A stretch of 64,000 nucleotides of DNA from an uncultured Carboxylicivirga sp. (GTDB lineage Bacteria > Bacteroidota > Bacteroidia > Bacteroidales > Marinilabiliaceae). The translations under genes were made by a program, and so were the position numbers. Under the pieces are notes generated by a model. It ran no database searches. It was not told the origin of the DNA and saw only the letters and a list, made by a program, of their open reading frames with translations. Positions 55,691 through 63,246 of this stretch are shown one piece after another; the first letter of the stretch is position 1, and each line of letters opens with the position of its first letter. The stretch spans positions 186,001-250,000 of the forward strand of contig NZ_OY771430.1 of NCBI RefSeq assembly GCF_963674565.1, read 5' to 3'.

Positions 55691-55720
55691 AAGGAACGGT
55701 GTTAGAGCCGTTCCTTTTCC
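55691..55720 (+). terminator. hairpin after the candidate capsid gene
   Basis: AAGGAACGG and CCGTTCCTT form a perfect 9-bp stem with an 8-nt loop, followed by TTCC rather than a long T run. It lies 25 bp after the stop and 21 bp before the next gene, so it may be a partial terminator or an mRNA-stabilising element. Confidence 0.5.
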
Positions 55721-55736
55721 TCCTAATTAATTACAA

Positions 55737-56120
55737 ATGGAAGCTCAAGAGAATATTAAGAAACTACAGGTAGTAAAATTTCAAGTAAAGAAAGGTCAGA
55801 CCTATGAGTTCAACGGTAATACCAAGACTGAACATGACCGTATTAAAGGCATCTTCTTACGACTGTCAAACCAGCAAGCTTTACCAGGATCAACACTTCG
55901 AGTTTGGATTGATGATACCGAGATTATCCCGGACGATACAGAGGTGGCCTTACTTCACCACAATGATGATATGAGTATCAAGGATGTCACATTTCCGCTT
56001 GATGAGAAAGCTAAAAACAGTCCAGTCCGGATTATCTACAAAGACAATAGTGAAAACCTGGCTGTTGCTGATAGTTACGATGTAAGGGTATATCTACTTG
56101 CTGAAGTTGTTAAGAAATAA
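55737..56120 (+). CDS. small beta-rich protein, possible minor capsid component
   Basis: A 127-residue protein with no recognised family. Its sequence alternates short beta strands and turns over its whole length (VVKFQVKKGQTYEFNG, GIFLRLSNQQALPGSTLRVWIDDTEII, SPVRIIYKDNSENLA, YDVRVYLLAEVVKK). That suggests a single beta-sandwich domain. It has no signal or membrane segment. The following gene begins 19 bp after its stop. Position and size suggest a partner of the 281-residue protein, as in viruses with two small jelly-roll proteins, but this is inference. Confidence 0.62.
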   Translation: MEAQENIKKLQVVKFQVKKGQTYEFNGNTKTEHDRIKGIFLRLSNQQALPGSTLRVWIDDTEIIPDDTEVALLHHNDDMSIKDVTFPLDEKAKNSPVRIIYKDNSENLAVADSYDVRVYLLAEVVKK

Positions 56121-56139
56121 TCCTCCAACACTCCCGAAA

Positions 56140-56916
56140 ATGAAACGATATTTTGTCATTACTCATAATTCCGAGGATAACAACCACATTAATGAGCAGG
56201 ATTTACTTCCTGCATCATGTAAGTTGATTACAGGCCTGGCTGTTATTGCCACTGTTAAAGAAGAATCAGAATTGATTGATGTAGTTGAAAGCCTTGCTTA
56301 TCCACAGGAATTAATCACCAATCTGCTAAACGATCAGCGCATTACGGATTTATTTTATTCCTACTTGCGGACTCGTGCCAGTGAAGCTGATAGTCGTGCA
56401 TTCTTTGAAAGCGATATCTTGCCTGAAATCATCAGGGTGTTAACCGATGGTATCCGATACTCCTGTTTGGAAGACAACGAACAACAAGCATTAAGCGATA
56501 ACATTGACAGGATGTTTAATGTGCAATTTGTGAGTTACATCTATGATGAAGCAGGACTATACATCAAAGGCCAGGGAATGACCAATCTTGATTTTTCAGA
56601 CTTTATTGCTCAACAAACACTTGTATTTACCTATCAGAATAAGGAAGAACTGTTTAAGCGAACCGTAAAAGCATACAAGCAGCCAGAATCCTATGAGTGC
56701 GGTAATATCAGTCTCCTGGTAAATGGTAACAGCTTCTTACTTCGTGATTACATGGTTACAGCCAACAGAAAGGTGAAACACCTAAGCAAAGAGATAATTC
56801 CCTTTCATGAGCCTCTGGAAGTCAACAGTAATCTTCACACCGTTTTTAAGAGCAACAAGAATAGCGGAAATCAAACATTAACTATCAGAATCTACATTGA
56901 ATATGAACACGAGTGA
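56140..56916 (+). CDS. uncharacterised protein, helical N-terminus and beta-rich C-terminus
   Basis: A 258-residue protein starting at the ATG at 56140; upstream in-frame codons overlap the previous gene. The first ~140 residues are helical (DVVESLAYPQELITNLLNDQRI, EADSRAFFESDILPEIIRVL). The last ~110 look beta-rich (GNISLLVNGNSFLLRDYMVTA, HTVFKSNKNSGNQTLTIRIYIEYE). No family recognised. It overlaps the next start by 14 bp. A shared structural role with its neighbours is likely from position alone. Confidence 0.65.
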   Translation: MKRYFVITHNSEDNNHINEQDLLPASCKLITGLAVIATVKEESELIDVVESLAYPQELITNLLNDQRITDLFYSYLRTRASEADSRAFFESDILPEIIRVLTDGIRYSCLEDNEQQALSDNIDRMFNVQFVSYIYDEAGLYIKGQGMTNLDFSDFIAQQTLVFTYQNKEELFKRTVKAYKQPESYECGNISLLVNGNSFLLRDYMVTANRKVKHLSKEIIPFHEPLEVNSNLHTVFKSNKNSGNQTLTIRIYIEYEHE

Positions 56917-57253
56917 GTTACTACATACCATCGCTAAAGACCGGGTTGCAGGTTTGAGAACCATTGATAGTTACCAGTTAAAGCCAACAGTTGTAAAGGT
57001 AACGAAGGCTGATATGTCGCTTGATTTAAAGAATGACATGTGGATTCTCAATACGAAAGGTCTTCCTTCAACTATTGAAGAACTGGAAATGATTAGCAGT
57101 GATAATGTGTTCACCGCTACACCAGAAGAATATGATTTGATGGATGAGTTCCGTTACCAGGTATTCACCGATTACATAGATATCAAAACTCAAACGGAGG
57201 ATTTTAAGTCATTCCGATTGGAGTTTGTAAAGATTATTCCCCATCGAAACTAA
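56903..57253 (+). CDS. uncharacterised 116-residue protein
   Basis: No family recognised. The start at 56903 lies inside the end of the previous gene, so the two are probably translationally coupled. The sequence has mixed alpha/beta character (IDSYQLKPTVVKVTKADMSL, TEDFKSFRLEFVKIIPHR) with no membrane segment or signal. The stop is 5 bp before the next start. It is one of the compactly packed genes of the cluster. Confidence 0.62.
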   Translation: MNTSELLHTIAKDRVAGLRTIDSYQLKPTVVKVTKADMSLDLKNDMWILNTKGLPSTIEELEMISSDNVFTATPEEYDLMDEFRYQVFTDYIDIKTQTEDFKSFRLEFVKIIPHRN

Positions 57254-57258
57254 AAGAT

Positions 57259-58350
57259 ATGCTGGATTTTAGAGATACCATACAAAGTTGTTACGAATTT
57301 ATTAAGCGTTCAGAAGAACAGCAAAAGTACCCTTACGCATACGAGATATACCTTTTAACAGGTGCACAGGAAACGGCATTAACATCAAGAACATCGGGTG
57401 CAAAAACCTTTAAACAGGATATTGAAAATGCAGTTGAAAAAGCAAAACAGGCTCATGGTACTTTGAGAGTAGATGTTTTTGGAGGTAAAAGTCCTAATGC
57501 CCGCAGTTTAAATACCTATACCATAAACGTGAGTGGACTATTGAATCCACCACAAAAGCCAATGGAGAAGGCCGAGATAGTCACCATTGTAAAAGAAGAA
57601 ATGAAGCAACTTCAACCGCAAGGTAATACAAATGGACTGGGTGAAATTGATGGTTTGCTTGGTTTATTTACCGGAGAAAACGAACAAGCCAGGGCTAAAG
57701 TAGAAGGTTTGTTTGGCTTGTTTAATGCGCTATCCGGTAATAATAAGGAAGTTGAGCGAATCAACTACCAAAAGCAACTCGATGATTTTAAGTTTGAAAC
57801 ACGCTTTACCACGCTTCAGGAACGATGTGAAAAGCTTCGTGAGGAAAACGCAGAGCTTCGGGTAGAAAAAGAACAGTTCTACAATGAAAATAAGGAACTG
57901 AAAAAGGATAAAGCAGACTTGGAGAACCGATTGGCTGGTTATGCTCCCAATGAATTAATGAAGCGTGTTGCAGTTGGTGTCATCTCCGGAATTGGAGGAA
58001 GACTACTGAGTAACAGTCCAAAAACAGCTGAGTTATTAGGCTTATCTCCTGAAGAACTAAAAGGAGCCTTGGGTATTGTAGATGAATTTCAGGATAATAG
58101 CCAGGATATCCCTGATACCAATGTTGAGATTAGCGAAGTAGGTTCACCTCAATCACCAGAGGATAAGAAAAAAGCAGCCATCATCAAGAATCTATCCGAT
58201 GCCCTAATGACCTGGGATCTGGAAGATGTGGCCAAGATTGCCAATATCGTTGGATTGTGCCTAGACCGGGCAGAACTCATCAATAAGACACTTCTATACC
58301 TGAATCAATCTATGCAAGGGGTTCAGGAATCATCCGAAATAGTTGAATAA
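57259..58350 (+). CDS. coiled-coil protein of the structural-like cluster
   Basis: A 363-residue protein. An N-terminal alpha/beta domain (~1-110) is followed by a Gly-Leu rich linker with repeated motifs (GEIDGLLGLFTGENEQARAKVEGLFGLF). A strong coiled coil at ~180-235 comes next (LQERCEKLREENAELRVEKEQFYNENKELKKDKADLENRL). The helical C-terminus includes a conserved-looking segment (ELLGLSPEELKGALGIVDEF). The linker motif resembles motifs in the 866-, 217- and 281-residue proteins of the cluster. Scaffolding or fibre-anchor function is possible; nothing is proven. Confidence 0.68.
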   Translation: MLDFRDTIQSCYEFIKRSEEQQKYPYAYEIYLLTGAQETALTSRTSGAKTFKQDIENAVEKAKQAHGTLRVDVFGGKSPNARSLNTYTINVSGLLNPPQKPMEKAEIVTIVKEEMKQLQPQGNTNGLGEIDGLLGLFTGENEQARAKVEGLFGLFNALSGNNKEVERINYQKQLDDFKFETRFTTLQERCEKLREENAELRVEKEQFYNENKELKKDKADLENRLAGYAPNELMKRVAVGVISGIGGRLLSNSPKTAELLGLSPEELKGALGIVDEFQDNSQDIPDTNVEISEVGSPQSPEDKKKAAIIKNLSDALMTWDLEDVAKIANIVGLCLDRAELINKTLLYLNQSMQGVQESSEIVE

Positions 58351-58367
58351 CAATAATACATACGATT

Positions 58368-58544
58368 ATGAGAACATTCAAAATAGGTATCACCATCGAA
58401 GCTGAAACACCTGAAAAAGTAAAAGAAGTAGGCAACCTGATTCAAAATGCAGTCAATAAAGTTGAGCAGGAAGATATTGTCAAGCTACTGACCAAAGTAG
58501 TTAAGAATCCTGGCATCGTGAAAAAAGCATTAAAGTTCATTTAA
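58368..58544 (+). CDS. 58-residue basic helical protein
   Basis: A short gene beginning MRTFKIGITIEAETPEKVKE and ending KKALKFI. It fits neatly between its neighbours (17 bp after one gene, 12 bp before the next). The N-terminal strand-and-helix pattern followed by an amphipathic basic helix (VKLLTKVVKNPGIVKKALKF) looks coding. No family recognised. Confidence 0.6.
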   Translation: MRTFKIGITIEAETPEKVKEVGNLIQNAVNKVEQEDIVKLLTKVVKNPGIVKKALKFI

Positions 58545-58556
58545 AAATTTAGTACA

Positions 58557-59027
58557 GTGCAGTTAGATAAGGCAAATAAGGCAGCATTAATTGGTACAGG
58601 AATACGTATAGGTGTACCTGTATTGGCTATTGGAGTAGGAGTGTACGCCATCCGCAAGATGTTTAAGCGTAACCCGGATGGAACTTCGTCAACCGTAGCT
58701 CCATCGATGAAGGATACGGTGATAGATTCAAAGAACCTGACCATCTCACCATCCGATGCAGCTTTATATGCCAATACTCTTTATGGTGCAATGCTGGATT
58801 TTGGTACAGATGAAAAGACCATCTACAGTACTATTGAGAAAATACAAACCAAGGATGATATGCTATTGGTTATAAAAGCCTTTGGCATGAAGATGTACCT
58901 ATGGGGAACTCGTGCTGCCTTTCTTGGTCAAAACTATAACCTGATTGGTTGGCTGCGCTTTGAGCTGGATGATAAAGAGATAGGTAAGATCAAACCCAAA
59001 TTTGATAGTTGGGGCATTCCTCTCTAA
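58557..59027 (+). CDS. single-pass membrane protein of the structural-like cluster
   Basis: A 156-residue protein starting at GTG 58557. A membrane helix occupies ~10-32 (AALIGTGIRIGVPVLAIGVGVYAI), followed by basic residues (RKMFKRN), then a soluble helical domain (PSDAALYANTLYGAMLDFGTDEKTIYSTIEKI ... NLIGWLRFELDDKE). The single N-terminal anchor with a basic stop resembles the anchor of the 866-residue protein and of the next gene. Function unknown; a membrane-embedded virion or envelope protein is plausible. Confidence 0.65.
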   Translation: MQLDKANKAALIGTGIRIGVPVLAIGVGVYAIRKMFKRNPDGTSSTVAPSMKDTVIDSKNLTISPSDAALYANTLYGAMLDFGTDEKTIYSTIEKIQTKDDMLLVIKAFGMKMYLWGTRAAFLGQNYNLIGWLRFELDDKEIGKIKPKFDSWGIPL

Positions 59028-59080
59028 CAGGCCATGCCTGAGATAATGATTAAGCATTGGCTATTTAACGAACTGAAAAG

Positions 59081-59695
59081 ATGAACAAAAAAATATTATT
59101 TATTTCGGGAGGGGTGTTAACCACCGGGGCAATAGTTACTACAGTTTTATTAATTCGAAGAAGAAATAAACTAAAACGTGGACTATTGCCCCCAAGTGGT
59201 TCAGATACACGTCCTGCAAATATTTTAACCACTAACAACAATACTTTACCCTCTAATTTCCAAAACTGGAATGGTGGAAATACCTACCTATCCAATGCAC
59301 CAAGGGGAATCCGCAATAATAATCCTGGTAATTTGATTTATACCAACATCAAATGGAATGGGAAGCTTTCCAAAGAGCAAAACAAAGACAGGCGGTTTGA
59401 AATGTTTATTGCTCCTGTCTATGGTGTTCGTGCGATGATAAAAGACCTCAAAAACGATATTGAAAAAGGTAAGAATACAATTCCAGCTCTTATCGAAGAA
59501 TATGCACCCAGATTTGAGAATAATACTGAAGCATATATCAACACGGTTTGTAAAGATTTAAAGGTGGGTAAAACAGCAAAGTTATTACCTACTAAAAACA
59601 CACTCCGCTTATTGGTGCTGTCCATCACAAAGGTTGAAAACGGTGGTAATTACGTTAGCAACGAGTTATTTGAAAAGGCATATTCTATCATTTAA
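59081..59695 (+). CDS. membrane-anchored phage structural/lysozyme-type protein
   Basis: A 204-residue protein with an N-terminal membrane helix (ILFISGGVLTTGAIVTTVLLIRRR). The C-terminal domain at ~72-200 begins with RGIRNNNPGNLIYTNIKWNGKL. That opening is typical of phage virion proteins often annotated 'structural protein P5-like' or lysozyme-like. VYGVRAMIKDLKNDIEKGKNTIPALIEEYAP and YINTVCKDL follow. In tailless phages such proteins cut peptidoglycan during entry. This is the clearest phage-type protein of the cluster. Muramidase activity is inferred; the catalytic Glu is not assigned with certainty. Confidence 0.77.
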   Translation: MNKKILFISGGVLTTGAIVTTVLLIRRRNKLKRGLLPPSGSDTRPANILTTNNNTLPSNFQNWNGGNTYLSNAPRGIRNNNPGNLIYTNIKWNGKLSKEQNKDRRFEMFIAPVYGVRAMIKDLKNDIEKGKNTIPALIEEYAPRFENNTEAYINTVCKDLKVGKTAKLLPTKNTLRLLVLSITKVENGGNYVSNELFEKAYSII

Positions 59696-59713
59696 AATTA
59701 AAAGACTTCACAT

Positions 59714-62215
59714 ATGGGAACAATCAAGATGTTTAGGGGAACAACTCCGCCACTTTTAAAAAAGGGAGAATGGGCTTCAGATGGCCATTACGCTTATTTG
59801 GGTATGGAACACGGACAATACAAAGTGTTTCAGGGAGTATTTGATATGAGTAAAGATCAAGAAGTCAATGGATTTGAATATGACCTTGACCAAAAAGCAA
59901 TTATCATTCCTAAAGGTACGCCATTTTCAAAGCTTCAACTTTTGTTCGATACATTACCCAAAGCACTGAAATACCATACCAATGAAAAAGCAAGCATTGA
60001 TATCATGTTTGAAGATGGAACTTATATCAATGACCTAGGAACATTCCTGGTACTTCGTGATTTTTCTTATCAAATCAACATCAAATCGTTAAGCAATAAA
60101 GTGGATGGTTCATTTGGAACTTATGTCAAACCTGTTGTTTTCCAAAGTGACAAGGCCATTGAGATATATAACAGTGCTATCAACTTCTCTGATATCCGAT
60201 TTGAATATTCAGATATAAGTAATGGGGCAATCGCTTATCTGAACAGTACAACTAACATTGACGATTGCTGTTTTGAAGCCAAAGTAAATCAGTCATGTGT
60301 ATTCGACCGAGGATATAACAAGATTGTATTTTCTGATACTTATTTCAAAATGAATCGTGATGTTAAGGATAGTATCCTGGACAAAGCTTCGGTTGGTTCA
60401 TTTATCAATATTGCTCGTTCAAAATCAGCAGCAGAGTTCAGGCCAAAGACCATTGTTCAACAGATTAGTGGAGGTTTGATAATAGCAGGTAATGTTGAAG
60501 ACTTATTGATTTCTGAAAAGAGTCCGGTTTATATGCCCAATGGAGGTATCGAGGTGCATGGAGGATTCGTAACTGACCCAGATGGAAACCTGAATATTGC
60601 TGTTCCAACAAAGTTATCGCAGTTAGAAAACGATATGAATCTGACCAATGATTTTGATCAGTTGGAGAATAAACCAAGTACGATTACGTCAGAACAAGCT
60701 ACCGCTATTGAAGCCAATAATCGTAAGAACTCCTATCCACAGGAGGATGCAGAGAAGTTGGCAGGGATTGAAGAAAAGGCTACTGCCGGAGCAGACTGGG
60801 AAAGCAATGTACAAAACAAGCCTGTAACGATTAGCCTGGAACAGGCAGCAGCCATTGAAGCTAACACGCAAAAGCGTTCCTATCCCGAAGCCGATGAAAA
60901 CAAGCTTTCAAATGTTGAAGAAAAAGCTACGTTTGGCGCTGATTGGGACATGAATGTCCAAAATAAACCAGTAACAATCTCTCCACAACAAGCAGCCGAT
61001 ATTGAAGCCAATAACAATAAACGCAGTTATCCACAAGTAGATGAAGATAAGCTATCAGGTATTGAAGAGAATGCCACTCTTGGAGCCGACTGGGAAATTA
61101 ACATCCAAAACAAACCTGTTACTATTTCTCCGGAACAAGCAGAAGCAATTGAAGCCAATACTCAAAAGCGAAGCTACCCACAAGTAGACGAAGATAAACT
61201 GGCAGGTATTGAAGAAAATGCCACGGTTGGAGCGGACTGGGAGGTGAATTTGCAGAACAAACCTGTGACCATTTCTCCTGAACAAGCGGAATCAATCGAA
61301 GCCAATACTCAAAAGCGAAGTTACCCACAATTAGATGAAGAAAAACTGGCAGGTATAGAAGAGAATGCAACAGTAGGAGCGGATTGGGACGTGAATTTGC
61401 AAAATAAGCCTGTTACTATTACTCAGGAACAAGCGGAAGCTATTGAAGTCAATTCACAAAAGATAAGCTATCCACAAGAGGATGCGGAGAAGTTGGCAGG
61501 AATAGAGGCTAATGCAACTGTAGGTGCAGATTGGGAGATAAACTTACAAAATAAGCCTGTTACCATTTCCCCTGAACAAGCAGCAGCCATTGAAACCAAT
61601 AGCCAAAAGAACAGTTATCCACAAGTAGATTCCGATAAGTTAGCTGGAATTGAAGAGAACGCAACTGTAGGCGCAGACTGGGAAGTGAATTTGCAAAATA
61701 GGCCTGTTACTATTACTCCTGAACAAGCAGCAGCTATTGAATCCAATACCCAAAAGAACAGCTATCCACAAGAAGATGCCGATAAGTTGGCAAGAATTGA
61801 GGAAAACGCAACTATTGGTGCGGACTGGGAGGTGAATTTGCAAAATAAGCCTATTACAATAACTCAGGAACAAACGGAAGCAATTGAAACTAATAATCAA
61901 AAACGAAGCTACCCACAGGAAGATGAAGATAAACTGGCAGGTGTAGAAGAGAATGCTACAATTGGTGCAGACTGGGATGTTAATCTTCAAAATATTCCTG
62001 ATTTCCTCAAAAAGTTCTTACAGGTTTATGCTGATTCAGGAATCTTCTCTGGAGAGGATTGGGAAACTAAACTGACTGAAATACTAAACTTCCAAATCAA
62101 CTTCATGAAAAATTTTGTGGATGCAGAAGTGGATAGTCTTTCGGTTGATGTTGCAGGGAATAATCTGAAGCTGAAATTTAAAGATGAAACAGATAAGACT
62201 ATTACGCTTCAATAA
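59714..62215 (+). CDS. fibre-like protein with nine 49-residue repeats
   Basis: An 833-residue protein. Residues ~1-315 form a beta-rich N-terminal part (KMFRGTTPPLLKKGEWASDG; a beta-helix-like segment around 110-240). Nine tandem repeats follow at ~319-759, each built around NKPVTISPEQAAAIEAN ... SYPQVDEDKLAGIEENAT ... GADW. The last ~75 residues form a short trimerisation-like tail (DSLSVDVAGNNLKLKF). Such 'NKP ... EQA-AIEAN ... GADW' repeats occur in tail-fibre and receptor-binding proteins of phages. The product should be a long adhesin on a particle or cell surface. It follows the lysozyme-type gene by 18 bp. Confidence 0.82.
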   Translation: MGTIKMFRGTTPPLLKKGEWASDGHYAYLGMEHGQYKVFQGVFDMSKDQEVNGFEYDLDQKAIIIPKGTPFSKLQLLFDTLPKALKYHTNEKASIDIMFEDGTYINDLGTFLVLRDFSYQINIKSLSNKVDGSFGTYVKPVVFQSDKAIEIYNSAINFSDIRFEYSDISNGAIAYLNSTTNIDDCCFEAKVNQSCVFDRGYNKIVFSDTYFKMNRDVKDSILDKASVGSFINIARSKSAAEFRPKTIVQQISGGLIIAGNVEDLLISEKSPVYMPNGGIEVHGGFVTDPDGNLNIAVPTKLSQLENDMNLTNDFDQLENKPSTITSEQATAIEANNRKNSYPQEDAEKLAGIEEKATAGADWESNVQNKPVTISLEQAAAIEANTQKRSYPEADENKLSNVEEKATFGADWDMNVQNKPVTISPQQAADIEANNNKRSYPQVDEDKLSGIEENATLGADWEINIQNKPVTISPEQAEAIEANTQKRSYPQVDEDKLAGIEENATVGADWEVNLQNKPVTISPEQAESIEANTQKRSYPQLDEEKLAGIEENATVGADWDVNLQNKPVTITQEQAEAIEVNSQKISYPQEDAEKLAGIEANATVGADWEINLQNKPVTISPEQAAAIETNSQKNSYPQVDSDKLAGIEENATVGADWEVNLQNRPVTITPEQAAAIESNTQKNSYPQEDADKLARIEENATIGADWEVNLQNKPITITQEQTEAIETNNQKRSYPQEDEDKLAGVEENATIGADWDVNLQNIPDFLKKFLQVYADSGIFSGEDWETKLTEILNFQINFMKNFVDAEVDSLSVDVAGNNLKLKFKDETDKTITLQ
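60668..61990 (+). repeat. nine tandem 147-bp coding repeats
   Basis: The coding sequence of the fibre repeats with a constant 147-bp period (for example the NKP codons at 60815 and 60962). Units differ by many silent and some replacement changes, so the array is old but strictly in register. Length variation by recombination would keep the frame. Confidence 0.87.
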
Positions 62216-62220
62216 TATTT

Positions 62221-63246
62221 ATGAATAAACAGGGCTACATATCAAGGATTCGTGAAGATTTAAGCAATAGTCACAGGTACTCTAAAACCACTATAGAAAG
62301 CATTGCCAAAAGCTTCGGTATCACTAATAAAAACTTAGTGAAAGAATTTACCGAACTGGCAATAGTCCTTAATGCACGAGAGATAGCACATGACGATTCG
62401 CTTACCACTTATGAGAAATACCTTGATATTGTAGCCTTGTATCAATCACAGGTTAACCTGTCCATGCGAACAAGCATGAGCGTATTGATGCAACAATATT
62501 CTACTCCGGCTCCTATTTCATTCCTGGCATCGAACTATATCAAAAGTCCTTTGAACGATGCTTTATATCTGGAACCATCGGCAGGAAATGGATTATTGTC
62601 CATTGCTTTACCATATCATCAAACCTACGTGAACGAGTTGGATAATGTGCGATTAAGCAACCTTAAAGACCAACCATTTGCCAAGGTGAGCAGTTGGGAT
62701 GCACTAAAACCACCCTACGCATACGACCGAACATTTGATGGAATAGTAACCAATCCCCCATTCGGTAGCTTGTCTGAGCCAATGCTATTTGGTAAGTTTA
62801 AGATTAAACGCCTAGAACATGCTATGGCTTTAAATGCCTTACGATGCATGAAAGACAAAGGCAAAGCAGCCATCATTATCGGTGGCCATACAACTTGGGA
62901 CGAACACAATCGGGTTACCGCTGGCCAAAACCGTATCTTTTTAAACTACCTCTATCATTTTTACAATGTAGAAGATATAATCCCTATTAACGGTAAAAAG
63001 CTTTACTCCAGACAGGGAACATCTGTCAATACCCGATTGATTCTTATTGATGGAGCAAAAGATACACCGGAAGGTGCAGCTCCACTAAAAAATAAACTCC
63101 ATTCCACAATGGTAAGCAGCCACGAGGAACTTTGGGATAGAGTGTGGTTAGAACCAGAATCTACAAGCAATGATAAACATGATTTAAGCCTAATTAAACT
63201 AAGGGCTAAAGCCATTCTAATAAAACAAAAACAACTCTCTGTATGA
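62221..63246 (+). CDS. class I SAM-dependent DNA methyltransferase
   Basis: A 341-residue protein. A helical N-terminus (~1-100) precedes the methylase core: motif I LYLEPSAGNGLLSIALP at ~118-134 and motif IV FDGIVTNPPFGS at ~175-187, the catalytic NPPF of N6-adenine methyltransferases. GKAAIIIGGHTTWDEHNRV follows. No target-recognition domain is obvious. Its stop overlaps the next start (ATGA), so it is translationally coupled to the helicase. It is distinct from the R-M methylase and probably modifies the element's own DNA. It starts 5 bp after the fibre gene. Confidence 0.85.
   Translation: MNKQGYISRIREDLSNSHRYSKTTIESIAKSFGITNKNLVKEFTELAIVLNAREIAHDDSLTTYEKYLDIVALYQSQVNLSMRTSMSVLMQQYSTPAPISFLASNYIKSPLNDALYLEPSAGNGLLSIALPYHQTYVNELDNVRLSNLKDQPFAKVSSWDALKPPYAYDRTFDGIVTNPPFGSLSEPMLFGKFKIKRLEHAMALNALRCMKDKGKAAIIIGGHTTWDEHNRVTAGQNRIFLNYLYHFYNVEDIIPINGKKLYSRQGTSVNTRLILIDGAKDTPEGAAPLKNKLHSTMVSSHEELWDRVWLEPESTSNDKHDLSLIKLRAKAILIKQKQLSV

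Noticed and set aside
60668..61990. The 147-bp tandem array could be a CRISPR or non-coding satellite.
   Set aside because: The units are continuous coding repeats in one open frame with phage-fibre motifs and no spacers. Open frames on the opposite strand there are by-products of the repeat.
51468..62215. The cluster as an ordinary tailed prophage.
   Set aside because: No terminase, portal, protease/HK97 capsid, tape measure, tube, sheath or baseplate sequence is recognisable. Only the fibre and the lysozyme-type protein are phage-like.
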